Source: DAOVGZ01 sp964477815
GTDB taxonomy: Bacteria; Babelota; Babeliae; Babelales; Vermiphilaceae
Length of the DNA stretch: 38,804 bases
Reading direction: 5' to 3'
NCBI GenBank assembly: GCA_964477815.1
Contig: CAYZEO010000006.1
Location: 1-38,804 of the forward strand
Shown: piece by piece, positions 16,766-25,173 of the stretch
Layout of the letters: each line of letters begins with the position of its first letter
How positions within the stretch are numbered: the stretch's first letter is position 1
The notes under the pieces: model-generated
The model's input: the letters and a program-made list of their open reading frames with translations, nothing else
Databases searched by the model: none
What the model was told of the DNA's origin: nothing
Program-made: the position numbers and the translations under genes

Positions 16766-18580
16766 ATGAATAAAAAGCGGGAAGATATAAGGAATATAGC
16801 CATTATTGCCCACGTTGACCACGGCAAAACAACCCTGGTCGATCAGATGCTCAAGCAGTCTGGTACCCTGGAGATTCAGTCGGGAGAGGCTGTTGATAGG
16901 GTTATGGATTCGGGTGACATCGAAAAAGAGCGTGGCATTACTATTTTGGCTAAAAATACATCTATTTCACTTCCCGGCATAAAAATTAATATTGTTGATA
17001 CTCCTGGCCATATGGACTTTGGCGGAGAAGTGGAGAGAACGCTGCAGATGGTTGAAGGATTTTTGCTGCTAGTTGATGCTGCGGAAGGACCGTTGCCTGG
17101 TACTCGCTTTGTATTACAAAAAGCTCTTCAGCTCGACTTGAAGCCTATTGTGTTGATCAATAAGATCGATAGAAAAGATGCTGATATTGAGCGAACTGAG
17201 TCAATGATTCACGATCTGTTTCTTGATTTGGCAACAAAAGATGAGCAACTGGATTTTCCACTTTTATATGGTTCTTCAAAGCACGGTTTTGTTTCAAAAG
17301 ATAAGAATGTGCGCCAGGGGACAATGGACCCTCTTTTTGAGGTAATTACTGAGTCGGTACCGGCTCCAGAGCAAACAACGGATGCGTTACAGTTGCTGAT
17401 CACAAATTTGGACCACTCTGATTATTTGGGGCGAATTGGTATTGGAAAAGTCATTAATGGTTCGTTAAATGTGGGTAAGCAGGTCATTTGTTGTAAAAAC
17501 GATCAGGCCAGTGCGCCTGTAAAAATTACAAAGCTCTATCAATTTGAAGGATTGCGCCGCGAAGAAGCGAGTGAAGCGCAGTTTGGTGATATTGTTGCAG
17601 TGGCCGGCCTTGGTGACCAACTCTCGATTGGAACAACTATTTGTGACGTTGATAATCCCGTTCCCGTTGCGTACGTTGACATTGACGAGCCAACGATCTC
17701 TTTATTTATTTCTGTGAACAGTTCGCCATTTTCTGGAAAAGAAGGGGATCTTCTAACATCTAGACAGATTAAAGATCGTTTGCACAAAGAGTTAAAAACA
17801 AATGTTGCACTTCGTGTTGAACCGACCGATTCTCCTGAAACATTTAAGGTATCAGGGCGAGGCCAATTGCATTTAGGTATCTTGATAGAAACGATGCGCC
17901 GAGAAGGTTTTGAGTTGGAAATTTCTGCACCTCATGTGATTTACAAAACGATTGATGGCAAAAAATACGAACCGATGGAGTTGTTGATTCTTGATATCGA
18001 ACAGGAGTACCAGGGAGCGATTATGGAGTTGCTTGGCCAGCGCAAGGCGGAGTTGAAAAATCTTGTTCCTGAGCAAAGTGGGAAAGTTCGTCTTGAATTT
18101 AAAATTCCTTCACGCGGTATAATTGGTTTTCGCAGTTTGTTTATCACAAACACTCGAGGTACTGGTTTGATGAACCAACAGTTTTCTGGTTATGAGCCGT
18201 ATTGTGGTCCGATTCCTCGTCGTAAAAAGGGTTCGCTAATTTCAATGGAAACCGGAACAACAACCGGGTATGCACTTGATGCTTTGCAGTCGCGTGGCAT
18301 TTTCTTTGTAGGACCTGCGCAGGATGTCTATGAAGGTATGATTATCGGTGAGCATAGCCGGAACAACGATCTTGAAGTGAATCCGACCAAAAGAAAAAAA
18401 TTGACCAACATGCGTGCTGCAGGTTCTGATGATGCTGTTAAAATTGCTCCACCAACGATTATGACGTTGGAAAAATCTATGGAGTGGATTAACGACGACG
18501 AACTTATCGAAGTAACACCCAAGTCTATTCGGTTACGTAAAAAATATCTTAAGGCTGTTGAAAGAAAGCGGGCAAAATAA
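16766..18580 (+). CDS. typA: Ribosome-associated GTPase TypA/BipA
   Basis: Translational GTPase that binds the 70S ribosome and supports 50S assembly and stress growth. From ATG 16766 it has 604 residues, the usual size. G motifs: AHVDHGKTTL (about 15-24), RGITI, DTPGHMDF and NKID. The C-terminal half carries domains related to EF-G III/V (GRGQLHLGILIETMRREGFE) and the TypA-specific block VNPTKRKKLTNMRAAGSDD. An in-frame TTG at 16736 would add ten residues and has GGGGAG behind it, but homologues begin close to IRNIAIIAH, so the ATG is preferred. trpS follows after 57 bp. Confidence 0.95.
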   Translation: MNKKREDIRNIAIIAHVDHGKTTLVDQMLKQSGTLEIQSGEAVDRVMDSGDIEKERGITILAKNTSISLPGIKINIVDTPGHMDFGGEVERTLQMVEGFLLLVDAAEGPLPGTRFVLQKALQLDLKPIVLINKIDRKDADIERTESMIHDLFLDLATKDEQLDFPLLYGSSKHGFVSKDKNVRQGTMDPLFEVITESVPAPEQTTDALQLLITNLDHSDYLGRIGIGKVINGSLNVGKQVICCKNDQASAPVKITKLYQFEGLRREEASEAQFGDIVAVAGLGDQLSIGTTICDVDNPVPVAYVDIDEPTISLFISVNSSPFSGKEGDLLTSRQIKDRLHKELKTNVALRVEPTDSPETFKVSGRGQLHLGILIETMRREGFELEISAPHVIYKTIDGKKYEPMELLILDIEQEYQGAIMELLGQRKAELKNLVPEQSGKVRLEFKIPSRGIIGFRSLFITNTRGTGLMNQQFSGYEPYCGPIPRRKKGSLISMETGTTTGYALDALQSRGIFFVGPAQDVYEGMIIGEHSRNNDLEVNPTKRKKLTNMRAAGSDDAVKIAPPTIMTLEKSMEWINDDELIEVTPKSIRLRKKYLKAVERKRAK

Positions 18581-18600
18581 TTGTATTTTTGCTACCTTAA

Positions 18601-18632
18601 TTCCTTAAAGGTTTTTAAAACGTTTTAAGGAA
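18601..18632 (+). promoter_or_regulatory. Hairpin sequestering the trpS ribosome site
   Basis: TTCCTTAAA (18601-18609) can pair with TTTAAGGAA (18624-18632). The second arm contains the AAGGAA Shine-Dalgarno of trpS. The stem is AT-rich and therefore weak. It could tune translation or be a leftover terminator; no T-run follows it. Confidence 0.35.
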
Positions 18633-18637
18633 ATAAA

Positions 18638-19639
18638 ATGGCTCACAAAGATATTGTTTTGACCGGTGATAGGCCAACCGGCCCGCTTCATTTGGGACAT
18701 TTTGTCGGTTCTTTGCAAAATAGAGTTGTGTTGCAAGAGAAATATAAACAGTATGTCATGATTGCTGATTTGCAAGCGCTAACTGACAATGTTGATAATC
18801 CAAAAAAGGTACGAGACAACGTTTTGAATGTTATGCTTGATTATCTTGCCGTTGGTATCGACCCGAAAAAAACAACTTTTTTTATTCAGTCTTTGATTCC
18901 ACAAATTTCTGAGTTGTACGTTATCTACATGAACTTGGTAACAGTTAATCGGCTAAAGCGAAACCCGACGGTAAAAACAGAAATTCAACAGCGAGGATTT
19001 GGAGAAAATTTAACAGCGGGTTTTTTAGCGTATCCTGTTCATCAAGCGGCCGATATTACTATAGTGAAAGGAAATTTAGTTCCCGTTGGTGCTGATCAGC
19101 GTCCGATGATTGAGCAAACAAATGAGATTGCACGTAGGTTTAACCATACATATAAGGTTGATGTTTTTCCTGAAGTTAAAATGCTTGAGTCAAAAGTTTC
19201 TCGACTTCCTGGAACCGATGGCACTGCAAAAATGAGCAAGTCTGAAGGTAATGCTATATTTTTGTCAGATTCAGCTGATGAGGTCAGAAAGAAAGTTATG
19301 ACAATGTACACTGATCCTGATCATATTCGCGTTCAAGATCCAGGAAAGATTGAAGGCAATGTTGTTTTTACGTATCTTGATGCGTTTGATCCTGACAAAA
19401 ATAAAGTACAAGAACTCAAAGATCACTATCAACGTGGTGGATTAGGAGACGTTGTTGTTAAAAAGTATTTGGCAGATGTTTTGAATGACCTTTTAGAGCC
19501 GATTCGTGCAAAACGACAAGAGTTGGCAAACGATTCTCAATCGGTGATGAAAGTTGCTCTTGAAGGTTCGCGTGAGGTACGTGAGGTTGCGGCAAATACT
19601 ATGCGTGAGGTCAAAGAGGCAATCTGTCTAGGTTATTAG
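18638..19639 (+). CDS. trpS: Tryptophanyl-tRNA synthetase
   Basis: Charges tRNA-Trp. 333 residues, usual for the bacterial short form. Class I signatures: TGPLHLGHFVGSL with the HIGH-equivalent HLGH (18-21) and KMSKS (about 198-202) in GTAKMSKSEGN. AAGGA sits correctly before the ATG. It lies downstream of typA on the same strand and is probably cotranscribed. No leader peptide or T-box is visible upstream. Confidence 0.96.
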   Translation: MAHKDIVLTGDRPTGPLHLGHFVGSLQNRVVLQEKYKQYVMIADLQALTDNVDNPKKVRDNVLNVMLDYLAVGIDPKKTTFFIQSLIPQISELYVIYMNLVTVNRLKRNPTVKTEIQQRGFGENLTAGFLAYPVHQAADITIVKGNLVPVGADQRPMIEQTNEIARRFNHTYKVDVFPEVKMLESKVSRLPGTDGTAKMSKSEGNAIFLSDSADEVRKKVMTMYTDPDHIRVQDPGKIEGNVVFTYLDAFDPDKNKVQELKDHYQRGGLGDVVVKKYLADVLNDLLEPIRAKRQELANDSQSVMKVALEGSREVREVAANTMREVKEAICLGY

Positions 19640-19650
19640 AACAGGTGGAA

Positions 19651-20796
19651 TTATTTTTTTTTCTGTTTTTTTATTTTGAAATTACGCTGCCAGATAATTG
19701 TTGCGCTCTTTTTTTTATTGTTCCACTTGTAGTAATTTTTGATAATAGGTTTCGAGAACTGAATTTCCTCATAAAGTTCATATGCTGACTGAATCCATGC
19801 CCATTGATCAAATCTAGAAAATGGATTTGTCATTAACCTGTAATGAATTCCCCGTTCTGGATTTTCGATTGATATAAGATCTTCATCTATATTTTTTAGA
19901 TTTCTTGCAATAATCTCATTGTCCATGTCGGTTGGGTAGTAAAGTGTTTCGACATAAGGATCTTGTTGCTCTGGCCTTTTTATTTTTCGCAGCTTTTTGC
20001 AAAAGGAGCAGTTTTTTTCTTTGCAGTAATAGTGGTTATTTTTAGTGAAATATCCAATAGTATGCTTTTTTTGTTTGGATAATTTTGTTTTCGATGTAAA
20101 GCGTAAAAGAAAAAATAGCTTGGACAGGTTTTGTTCAAGTTTTTTTTGTACAAGTTTTATTTCTTCTTTTTTCCCGGAAAAGTTTTTTACGAATGTTTTG
20201 TCTGTTTCAAGTGGTTCTACTGGGGTTGTTATTTCCAGTAAAACACGACGAACTCCGATGATACTTTTAGCAAAGCTTGTCAGAAGTTTTTTTGTTGGAT
20301 TTTTTTTCTTTTTAAGTAGATTCTCGGTTACTTCTATGTAGTTAAGTGAGTGAAGTAGGCTTAAAAAAAACTGGCATTCACCTTTTTCGTAAGCATCTAA
20401 TTTTTTTGAGTTTTCAATTTGGTCGTATATTCGATAAGTGCAATCTCCTCCTGGTGTGTCAAGGTTTATTCGTTCGAGAGCGTAAATTGCGAGCTTTGTC
20501 TGTAGACGTGCAAAGTTCATGAGGCCGGTCAAGCTTTTTGTGTTATAAAGATAGCTTTTTATATCAATAGTCTGTCCCTTAGAGTCAAATTTTTTAACAT
20601 AAACCTTTTTGGGGATGGTATCTTTTATTGAATTAAAAAGTTTGCTTTTCTGTATTTTTTTGGAAATGTGAATAATTTGTGGAAATTTTTTAAGTTGTGT
20701 TGTTTTTTTTTGAGACGAATTTTTCATTCCAGCAAGAGAGATTGCGAAAGCTGTACTCGCAAGAACGATTGTTTTTCTGTTTGAACAGAGTATCAT
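19651..20796 (-). CDS. Secreted protein of unknown function with a Cys cluster
   Basis: 381 residues. A hydrophobic N-terminal stretch (about 9-22) looks like a signal peptide. The mature part is rich in Lys, largely helical in appearance, with a CKEKNCSFCKK cluster near residue 260 that could bind metal or form disulfides. The C-terminus ends in KIKKQKKK. No family is recognised. The chosen start has no clear Shine-Dalgarno site. Confidence 0.65.
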   Translation of the reverse strand: MILCSNRKTIVLASTAFAISLAGMKNSSQKKTTQLKKFPQIIHISKKIQKSKLFNSIKDTIPKKVYVKKFDSKGQTIDIKSYLYNTKSLTGLMNFARLQTKLAIYALERINLDTPGGDCTYRIYDQIENSKKLDAYEKGECQFFLSLLHSLNYIEVTENLLKKKKNPTKKLLTSFAKSIIGVRRVLLEITTPVEPLETDKTFVKNFSGKKEEIKLVQKKLEQNLSKLFFLLRFTSKTKLSKQKKHTIGYFTKNNHYYCKEKNCSFCKKLRKIKRPEQQDPYVETLYYPTDMDNEIIARNLKNIDEDLISIENPERGIHYRLMTNPFSRFDQWAWIQSAYELYEEIQFSKPIIKNYYKWNNKKKSATIIWQRNFKIKKQKKK

Positions 20797-20842
20797 TATT
20801 TTATAGGAGTTAACGTTTTTACCAAAATTGAGGAGCTATTCT

Positions 20843-21049
20843 ATGCAAAGATATCAACTCAATCGTATTTTGGGAATGATTTATATTATTGGTGGTCTTA
20901 TTATATTTTTTTCTATAACATGGCGCTTTCTTTTATGGGCCCTCCTTGCTTTGTTTGGATTGTATCTTGTTACCTACGGCTTAAAAATGTACGGCTACCA
21001 TGCGGCAAAAATCACGTATGTTTTCAACCGATGGCGTTCGAAGTTCTAG
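20843..21049 (+). CDS. Small two-span membrane protein, unknown function
   Basis: 68 residues from ATG 20843, which GAGGAG precedes at good distance. Two hydrophobic spans (about residues 8-25 and 27-45) are joined by a very short turn, followed by a basic tail (FNRWRSKF). It resembles small hairpin membrane proteins of the envelope but no family is recognised. Confidence 0.6.
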   Translation: MQRYQLNRILGMIYIIGGLIIFFSITWRFLLWALLALFGLYLVTYGLKMYGYHAAKITYVFNRWRSKF

Positions 21050-21172
21050 TTTGATTCATATCTATTGCCTTTTCATAACATTGACTGTTGCTTATCCAGT
21101 TGTGTAACGTTGATTGGAAATAAAGTAATTATAATTGTTGTATTTTGTTTTCTATTTACGAAAGGAAAGATT

Positions 21173-21898
21173 GTGGCAAAAAAAAGTTTTTCGATTTACG
21201 ATTTTTTGGTGATTGGTATAAAATCGGTGCTAGAAAATATTCGTCTTTTTATGTTAATTTTCTTGTCTTACATTGGGATAACGATTGCGACTGTTCTTAC
21301 TATGGGGCTGGTTGCTCGTCCAATTATTATTGTTCTTTGGAGAATGATCCCAAAATTTAAATCACAATTTTCAACTTGTGCTACAAAGGAAGCTTGTCAT
21401 GGGGTTATGAAGTCTTTCTGGGGTCAAGTCTATCCAATTTTGATTTCAAATACTCTTTTGCTTGTTTTTTGCGGCTTATTAGCGATTGTTGTATTTGCGG
21501 GACTTTATCTCGGATTTATCCAGATTATGCTTGATCTTCATAAGAATGGTTCAAGCAAAGTTTCGCGGTTGTTTTCTTGTTTTCATTTGGTGCCAAAATT
21601 TCTTATTTCAGCATTCATTTTCTTTTCAGCTGTAAGCTTGGGACTTGCTCTCTTTATTGTGCCTGGAATCTATCTCTTTTTGCGCTTCCGCTTTTTTCCT
21701 TATTATGTTATCGACAAGGATGCTGGAATTATCGAGTGTATCAAAAAAAGTTATCGTGCAACCCGTGGGTTTGAGTGGGATGTCCTTGGGTTAAATATTG
21801 TTGCAGGTGTGATCTGGTCGATTACTTTCTTCATTGGTGTTCCGGCCGCTTCTATGATGATGGTTTCTGCGTACAAAAAGTTGCCTACAAAAGTCTGA
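21173..21898 (+). CDS. Polytopic membrane protein (DUF975/GDPD-membrane-domain-like)
   Basis: 241 residues from GTG 21173; AAAGGA stands seven bases before it, and upstream in-frame starts lack this. About five or six membrane spans are visible. The stretch FIVPGIYLFLRFRFFPYYVIDKDAG followed by ECIKKSYRATRG resembles the conserved core of DUF975-type and glycerophosphodiesterase-membrane-domain proteins (PGIY, R-rich loop, then S-x-x-x-T-x-G). Function unknown. The 120 bp before it show no strong promoter. Confidence 0.65.
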   Translation: MAKKSFSIYDFLVIGIKSVLENIRLFMLIFLSYIGITIATVLTMGLVARPIIIVLWRMIPKFKSQFSTCATKEACHGVMKSFWGQVYPILISNTLLLVFCGLLAIVVFAGLYLGFIQIMLDLHKNGSSKVSRLFSCFHLVPKFLISAFIFFSAVSLGLALFIVPGIYLFLRFRFFPYYVIDKDAGIIECIKKSYRATRGFEWDVLGLNIVAGVIWSITFFIGVPAASMMMVSAYKKLPTKV

Positions 21899-22056
21899 AT
21901 AGCTGATTGACAAGGGTTTTTCAGGGTTTTATCCTTGCTTATAAGGCATATGCTTAATTCTATTTTTTGTTGAAAAATAGGCAGATTTGGATAGGGCCTG
22001 TAGAAGGACATATATGATCCGCTTGTTTTATATTTGAAAATAATTTGTTTTTAAAA

Positions 22057-22084
22057 TTGACAAATGTGAAAATTGTGTCATAAT
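22057..22084 (+). promoter_or_regulatory. Consensus promoter of a candidate small RNA
   Basis: TTGACA (22057-22062) is a perfect -35 box. CATAAT (22079-22084) follows at 16 bp. No start codon with a ribosome site follows for more than 200 bp, so it appears to drive an untranslated RNA starting near 22091. Confidence 0.7.
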
Positions 22085-22090
22085 TAAAGA

Positions 22091-22203
22091 AAATAAACAA
22101 AAAGGTCTATTTCTAGGGGAGATGGAGGTATCTTGAATTCTAAGTGAAATCGCTTAGACAAATGGAAATGGAGGTCTTCTCTCCCCAGTCCCCCTATTTT
22201 TTT
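22091..22203 (+). ncRNA. Candidate stand-alone structured small RNA of about 110 nt
   Basis: It sits in the 419-bp gap before rpmA. The outer stem GGGGAGA (22116-22122) pairs with TCTCCCC (22180-22186), prolonged by CT/AG across one bulged A. An inner hairpin TCTAAGTG (22139-22146) pairs with CGCTTAGA (22151-22158) around an AAAT loop. Between them two similar strands occur, TGGAGGTAT and TGGAGGTCT. After the stem come CCCCCTA and a run of seven T, a terminator-like end. TAGGGG (22114-22119) can also pair with CCCCTA (22191-22196), an alternative fold. A strong promoter lies before it and rpmA has its own promoter after it. It does not show the 4.5S or tmRNA signatures. Identity unknown. Confidence 0.55.
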
Positions 22204-22219
22204 AATAACTCGATGCTAG

Positions 22220-22248
22220 TTGACTTTTGTATTTGTTCTACGCATAAT
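22220..22248 (+). promoter_or_regulatory. Promoter of rpmA
   Basis: TTGACT (22220-22225) and CATAAT (22243-22248) with an exact 17-bp spacer. It lies 70 bp before rpmA and just after the T-run that ends the candidate small RNA, so the two units are separate. Confidence 0.65.
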
Positions 22249-22317
22249 GAAAGTAATCATTTCTTTTTGTTGGAAGATTCTATTCAATAAAATTATGGAT
22301 ATGTTTAAAGGAAAACG

Positions 22318-22578
22318 ATGGCAACGAGTAAATCCGGTGGATCTACGCAGAATGGTCGTGATAGTCAAAGTAAACGACTAGGTGTAAAACTATTTGATGG
22401 TCAACAAGTGACAGGTGGAGAAATCATTGTTCGTCAACGAGGAACGAGGATTCATGCTGGTAGAGGCGTGGGGCGAGGCGGAGATGATACGCTTTTTGTT
22501 ATGAGGCCGGGAGTTTTAAAATTTCATTTTGGTCCAAAAGGCCGAAAGTATGTTTCTGTCGTTTCTGCAGGGGCATAA
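22318..22578 (+). CDS. rpmA: 50S ribosomal protein L27
   Basis: 86 residues. Typical L27: N-terminal ATSKSGGSTQNGRDSQSKRLG, which reaches toward the peptidyl-transferase centre, then GGEIIVRQRGTRIHAG and GRGGDDTLF. No N-terminal leader that would need cleavage is present. AAAGGA precedes the ATG. Its usual partner rplU (L21) is not adjacent, which is uncommon. Confidence 0.96.
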   Translation: MATSKSGGSTQNGRDSQSKRLGVKLFDGQQVTGGEIIVRQRGTRIHAGRGVGRGGDDTLFVMRPGVLKFHFGPKGRKYVSVVSAGA

Positions 22579-22679
22579 GTTGCCTGTTTCTCTTGAATTA
22601 TCTTGCAAATCTTGTTACACAGTGTCCATGAAGTCAAAAGCAAAGAAAATCACATTTTTTTCTGTCCGCGGGGAGTATC

Positions 22680-23546
22680 ATGTTTGATTTTTTGAAGTAC
22701 CGTTTTTTTGGGCTGGCGTTTTCTCTCGGTTTGGTAGTGCTTTTTGCGGGGATGTATTTTTATCGAGGCGGCCTAACATACAGTGTTGAATTTACCGGCG
22801 GAACTCAGGTTTTGTTGAGCTTTGAAAAGCCGATCGTTTCAAAAAAGTTGGCTTCTGTCTTAGAAAAAGAATGGCCGGGCTCTGTTGTGCGCGAGTTTTC
22901 GGAAAAAAAGTTATTGGTTCGCGTAAAAGCTTTTGAAAATGATACACGTGGTTTGTCCGATAGGATGAGGCAAGCTGTACAGCAAGAAGTTCCTGATAAT
23001 AAGGTGAGCATTGAAAAAAGTGAGGCGGTTGGCCCTGGTGTAGGGGCGGATCTTCGATGGAAGTCGATACGCGCTATTTTGTTTGCTCTATTGCTTATGT
23101 TGCTTTACATCGCCTGGAGATTTTGGTCGGTGGCGTTTGCAACTGGTGCCGTTGTAGCTTTGCTGCATGATGCGATTATGTTGTTAGGTGTGTTTTTGTT
23201 GCTCAGAAGAGAAATTTCAATTAATGTTATCGGTGCTATTTTGGCCGTTCTTGGTTATTCAATAAATGACTCAATTGTTATTTTTTCTCGGATACGGGAC
23301 AATATAAAGAAAATGAGAGGTGCTTCGCTGTACGATGTTGTCAACACAAGTTTAAATCAAACTTTCAAACGTACATTGTTGACAAGTATTTCGACGTTTT
23401 TGACTGTAGGCGCGATGTTTGTATTAGGCGGTGAAGTGTTGAGAGATTTTTCGCTAGCTCTTTTGATTGGAATCTTCTTTGGGACGTATTCCTCTGTTTA
23501 CGTAGCAAGTCCTATTATGATGTTGCTGTACAAAGAAGAAAAATAG
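22680..23546 (+). CDS. secF: Protein translocase subunit SecF
   Basis: 288 residues, usual size. SecF joins SecD and uses the proton gradient to help proteins leave the SecYEG channel on the outer face. Seen: first membrane span at about 8-28, then the SecF signature YSVEFTGGTQV (about 34-44), a periplasmic domain to about residue 128, and five further spans with VLGYSINDSIVIFSRIRDN, the conserved D4-D5 region. secD is not next to it, although the two are paired in most genomes. Confidence 0.94.
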   Translation: MFDFLKYRFFGLAFSLGLVVLFAGMYFYRGGLTYSVEFTGGTQVLLSFEKPIVSKKLASVLEKEWPGSVVREFSEKKLLVRVKAFENDTRGLSDRMRQAVQQEVPDNKVSIEKSEAVGPGVGADLRWKSIRAILFALLLMLLYIAWRFWSVAFATGAVVALLHDAIMLLGVFLLLRREISINVIGAILAVLGYSINDSIVIFSRIRDNIKKMRGASLYDVVNTSLNQTFKRTLLTSISTFLTVGAMFVLGGEVLRDFSLALLIGIFFGTYSSVYVASPIMMLLYKEEK

Positions 23547-23747
23547 AAAAAGTTTTTATCTTGTTTTTACATATCGAAGTTGTTTCAGGAATGAGTGTTG
23601 GGTTTATTAGTAAAATGATGGGCCTAAAGAGACGCATTCTGACTTGACGTAGTATATTTTCCTTGTGGAGAAAATCAATGTTTTGTAATTCCTCTTTTAG
23701 GAGTTTAGTGTGATATATAATTTTTTGATTGTTAAAAGGAGGTTTTT

Positions 23748-25169
23748 GTGAGTAATAAACCAGAAAAGCAACAGGCTCTCCAAAAAAAGATGCCTGAAGG
23801 AAGGAAAAATGTTGCTCAAAAGGGTCGAGAGCAAAAAAGCCATTCTCGAAATGGTGGACGTCAGCAAGAGCAGCGCTCTGCAGGTGTTAATGTTTACGAA
23901 TTGACTCCTGAGCAGCTTGGTAAAATGTCTTTTGCTGAGTTAAATCAGGTTGCGCGTCGACTTGGTTTAATTGGCGCGAGTTTGATGACAAAAGAAAATC
24001 TTTTGAAAAAAATTATGGATGTTCAAAAGCATCCAGACAGAGAGCTTGAAGTTGAAGGTGTTTTGGAACGGCTTCCAGATGGTTTTGGCTTTTTGCGTTC
24101 AGCTCACTACGATTATATTTCTGGGCCGGATGATGTTTATGTTTCTCCGTCGCAGATTAGGAGATTTGGTCTTAAAACAGGTGATACAATCACTGGCGTG
24201 ATCAGAAAGCCAAAGGAGGGGGAAAAGTATTTTGCTCTTCTAAAAGTGGCCAAGGTTAATTTTGCAGAACCTATTCCTGCAGGTGACCGAATAAGTTTTG
24301 AACGACTCATTCCTGTTTTTCCACACGAAAAGCTCAAGCTTGAACACGACCCGTCCGTTCTTTCAACACGTTTGATGGATCTTTTTGCGCCGATTGGTAA
24401 AGGACAGCGTGGCTTGCTTGTAGCACCTCCAAAAGTTGGTAAAACGGTTTTGCTCAAAGAGACAGCCAAAGCAATTTTAAAAAACAACCAAGGCGTTTAT
24501 TTAATTGTGCTTCTCATCGATGAGCGACCTGAAGAAGTTACCGAGATGAAACGTGTTGTGCAGGGAACAAGTGCTGAGGTGATCAGTTCTACATTTGACG
24601 AATCAGCGTCTCGTCACGTGCAAGTTGCGCAAATGGTGCTCGACAAAGCAAAGCGTATGACTGAAGCTGGCAATGATGTTGTTATTTTGCTCGATTCTAT
24701 CACTCGTTTGGCTCGTGCATACAACACGGTTGCTCCCGCATCAGGAAAAGTATTAACTGGTGGTATTGATGCAAATGCACTGCAACTTCCAAAAAAATTC
24801 TTCGGTGCTGCTCGTTGCGCGCAAGATGGTGGTTCGTTGACTATCATTGCAACCGCTCTTGTTGAAACTGGTTCTCGTATGGACGAAGTGATTTTCGAGG
24901 AGTTTAAGGGTACGGGCAACATGGAAATGCACATGACTCGTAAGCTATCTAACCGTCGTATTTTCCCCGCTCTTGATATCATGAATTCGGGAACGCGTAG
25001 AGATGATTTGTTGCAACCGGAAGACGTGTTGAACAAAGTTTGGATCTTGCAAAAATTCCTAGGCACCATGAATACGGTCGAGGGCATGGAGTTTCTGATT
25101 AATAAGCTAAAGAAACACAAAACGAACGATGAGTTCTTGGAATCAATCAACAAGAAAAACGGTAAGTAA
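23748..25169 (+). CDS. rho: Transcription termination factor Rho
   Basis: Hexameric RNA helicase that ends transcription of untranslated RNA. 473 residues, about 50 more than the E. coli protein. The extra part is a basic, Gln/Lys/Arg-rich N-terminal tail (about 1-48) before the Rho-N fold (LTPEQLGKMSFAELNQVARRLG). The RNA-binding cold-shock domain follows (GFGFLRS, about 113-119), then Walker A PPKVGKT (about 237-243), Walker B VVILLDSITRLARAYN and the Q/R loops. AAAGGAGG precedes the GTG start. About 200 bp upstream carry no gene; a TATAAT at 23716 is the only promoter-like element. It ends four bases from the convergent tsaD. Confidence 0.96.
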   Translation: MSNKPEKQQALQKKMPEGRKNVAQKGREQKSHSRNGGRQQEQRSAGVNVYELTPEQLGKMSFAELNQVARRLGLIGASLMTKENLLKKIMDVQKHPDRELEVEGVLERLPDGFGFLRSAHYDYISGPDDVYVSPSQIRRFGLKTGDTITGVIRKPKEGEKYFALLKVAKVNFAEPIPAGDRISFERLIPVFPHEKLKLEHDPSVLSTRLMDLFAPIGKGQRGLLVAPPKVGKTVLLKETAKAILKNNQGVYLIVLLIDERPEEVTEMKRVVQGTSAEVISSTFDESASRHVQVAQMVLDKAKRMTEAGNDVVILLDSITRLARAYNTVAPASGKVLTGGIDANALQLPKKFFGAARCAQDGGSLTIIATALVETGSRMDEVIFEEFKGTGNMEMHMTRKLSNRRIFPALDIMNSGTRRDDLLQPEDVLNKVWILQKFLGTMNTVEGMEFLINKLKKHKTNDEFLESINKKNGK

Positions 25170-25173
25170 GGTT

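Noticed and set aside
22091..22203. Reading the small RNA as SRP 4.5S RNA
   Set aside because: The conserved apical GGAAG/AGCAG loop motif of SRP RNA is absent.
24614..25153. 179-residue open frame opposite rho
   Set aside because: Pure shadow of the conserved rho coding sequence, with no ribosome site and no protein-like pattern.
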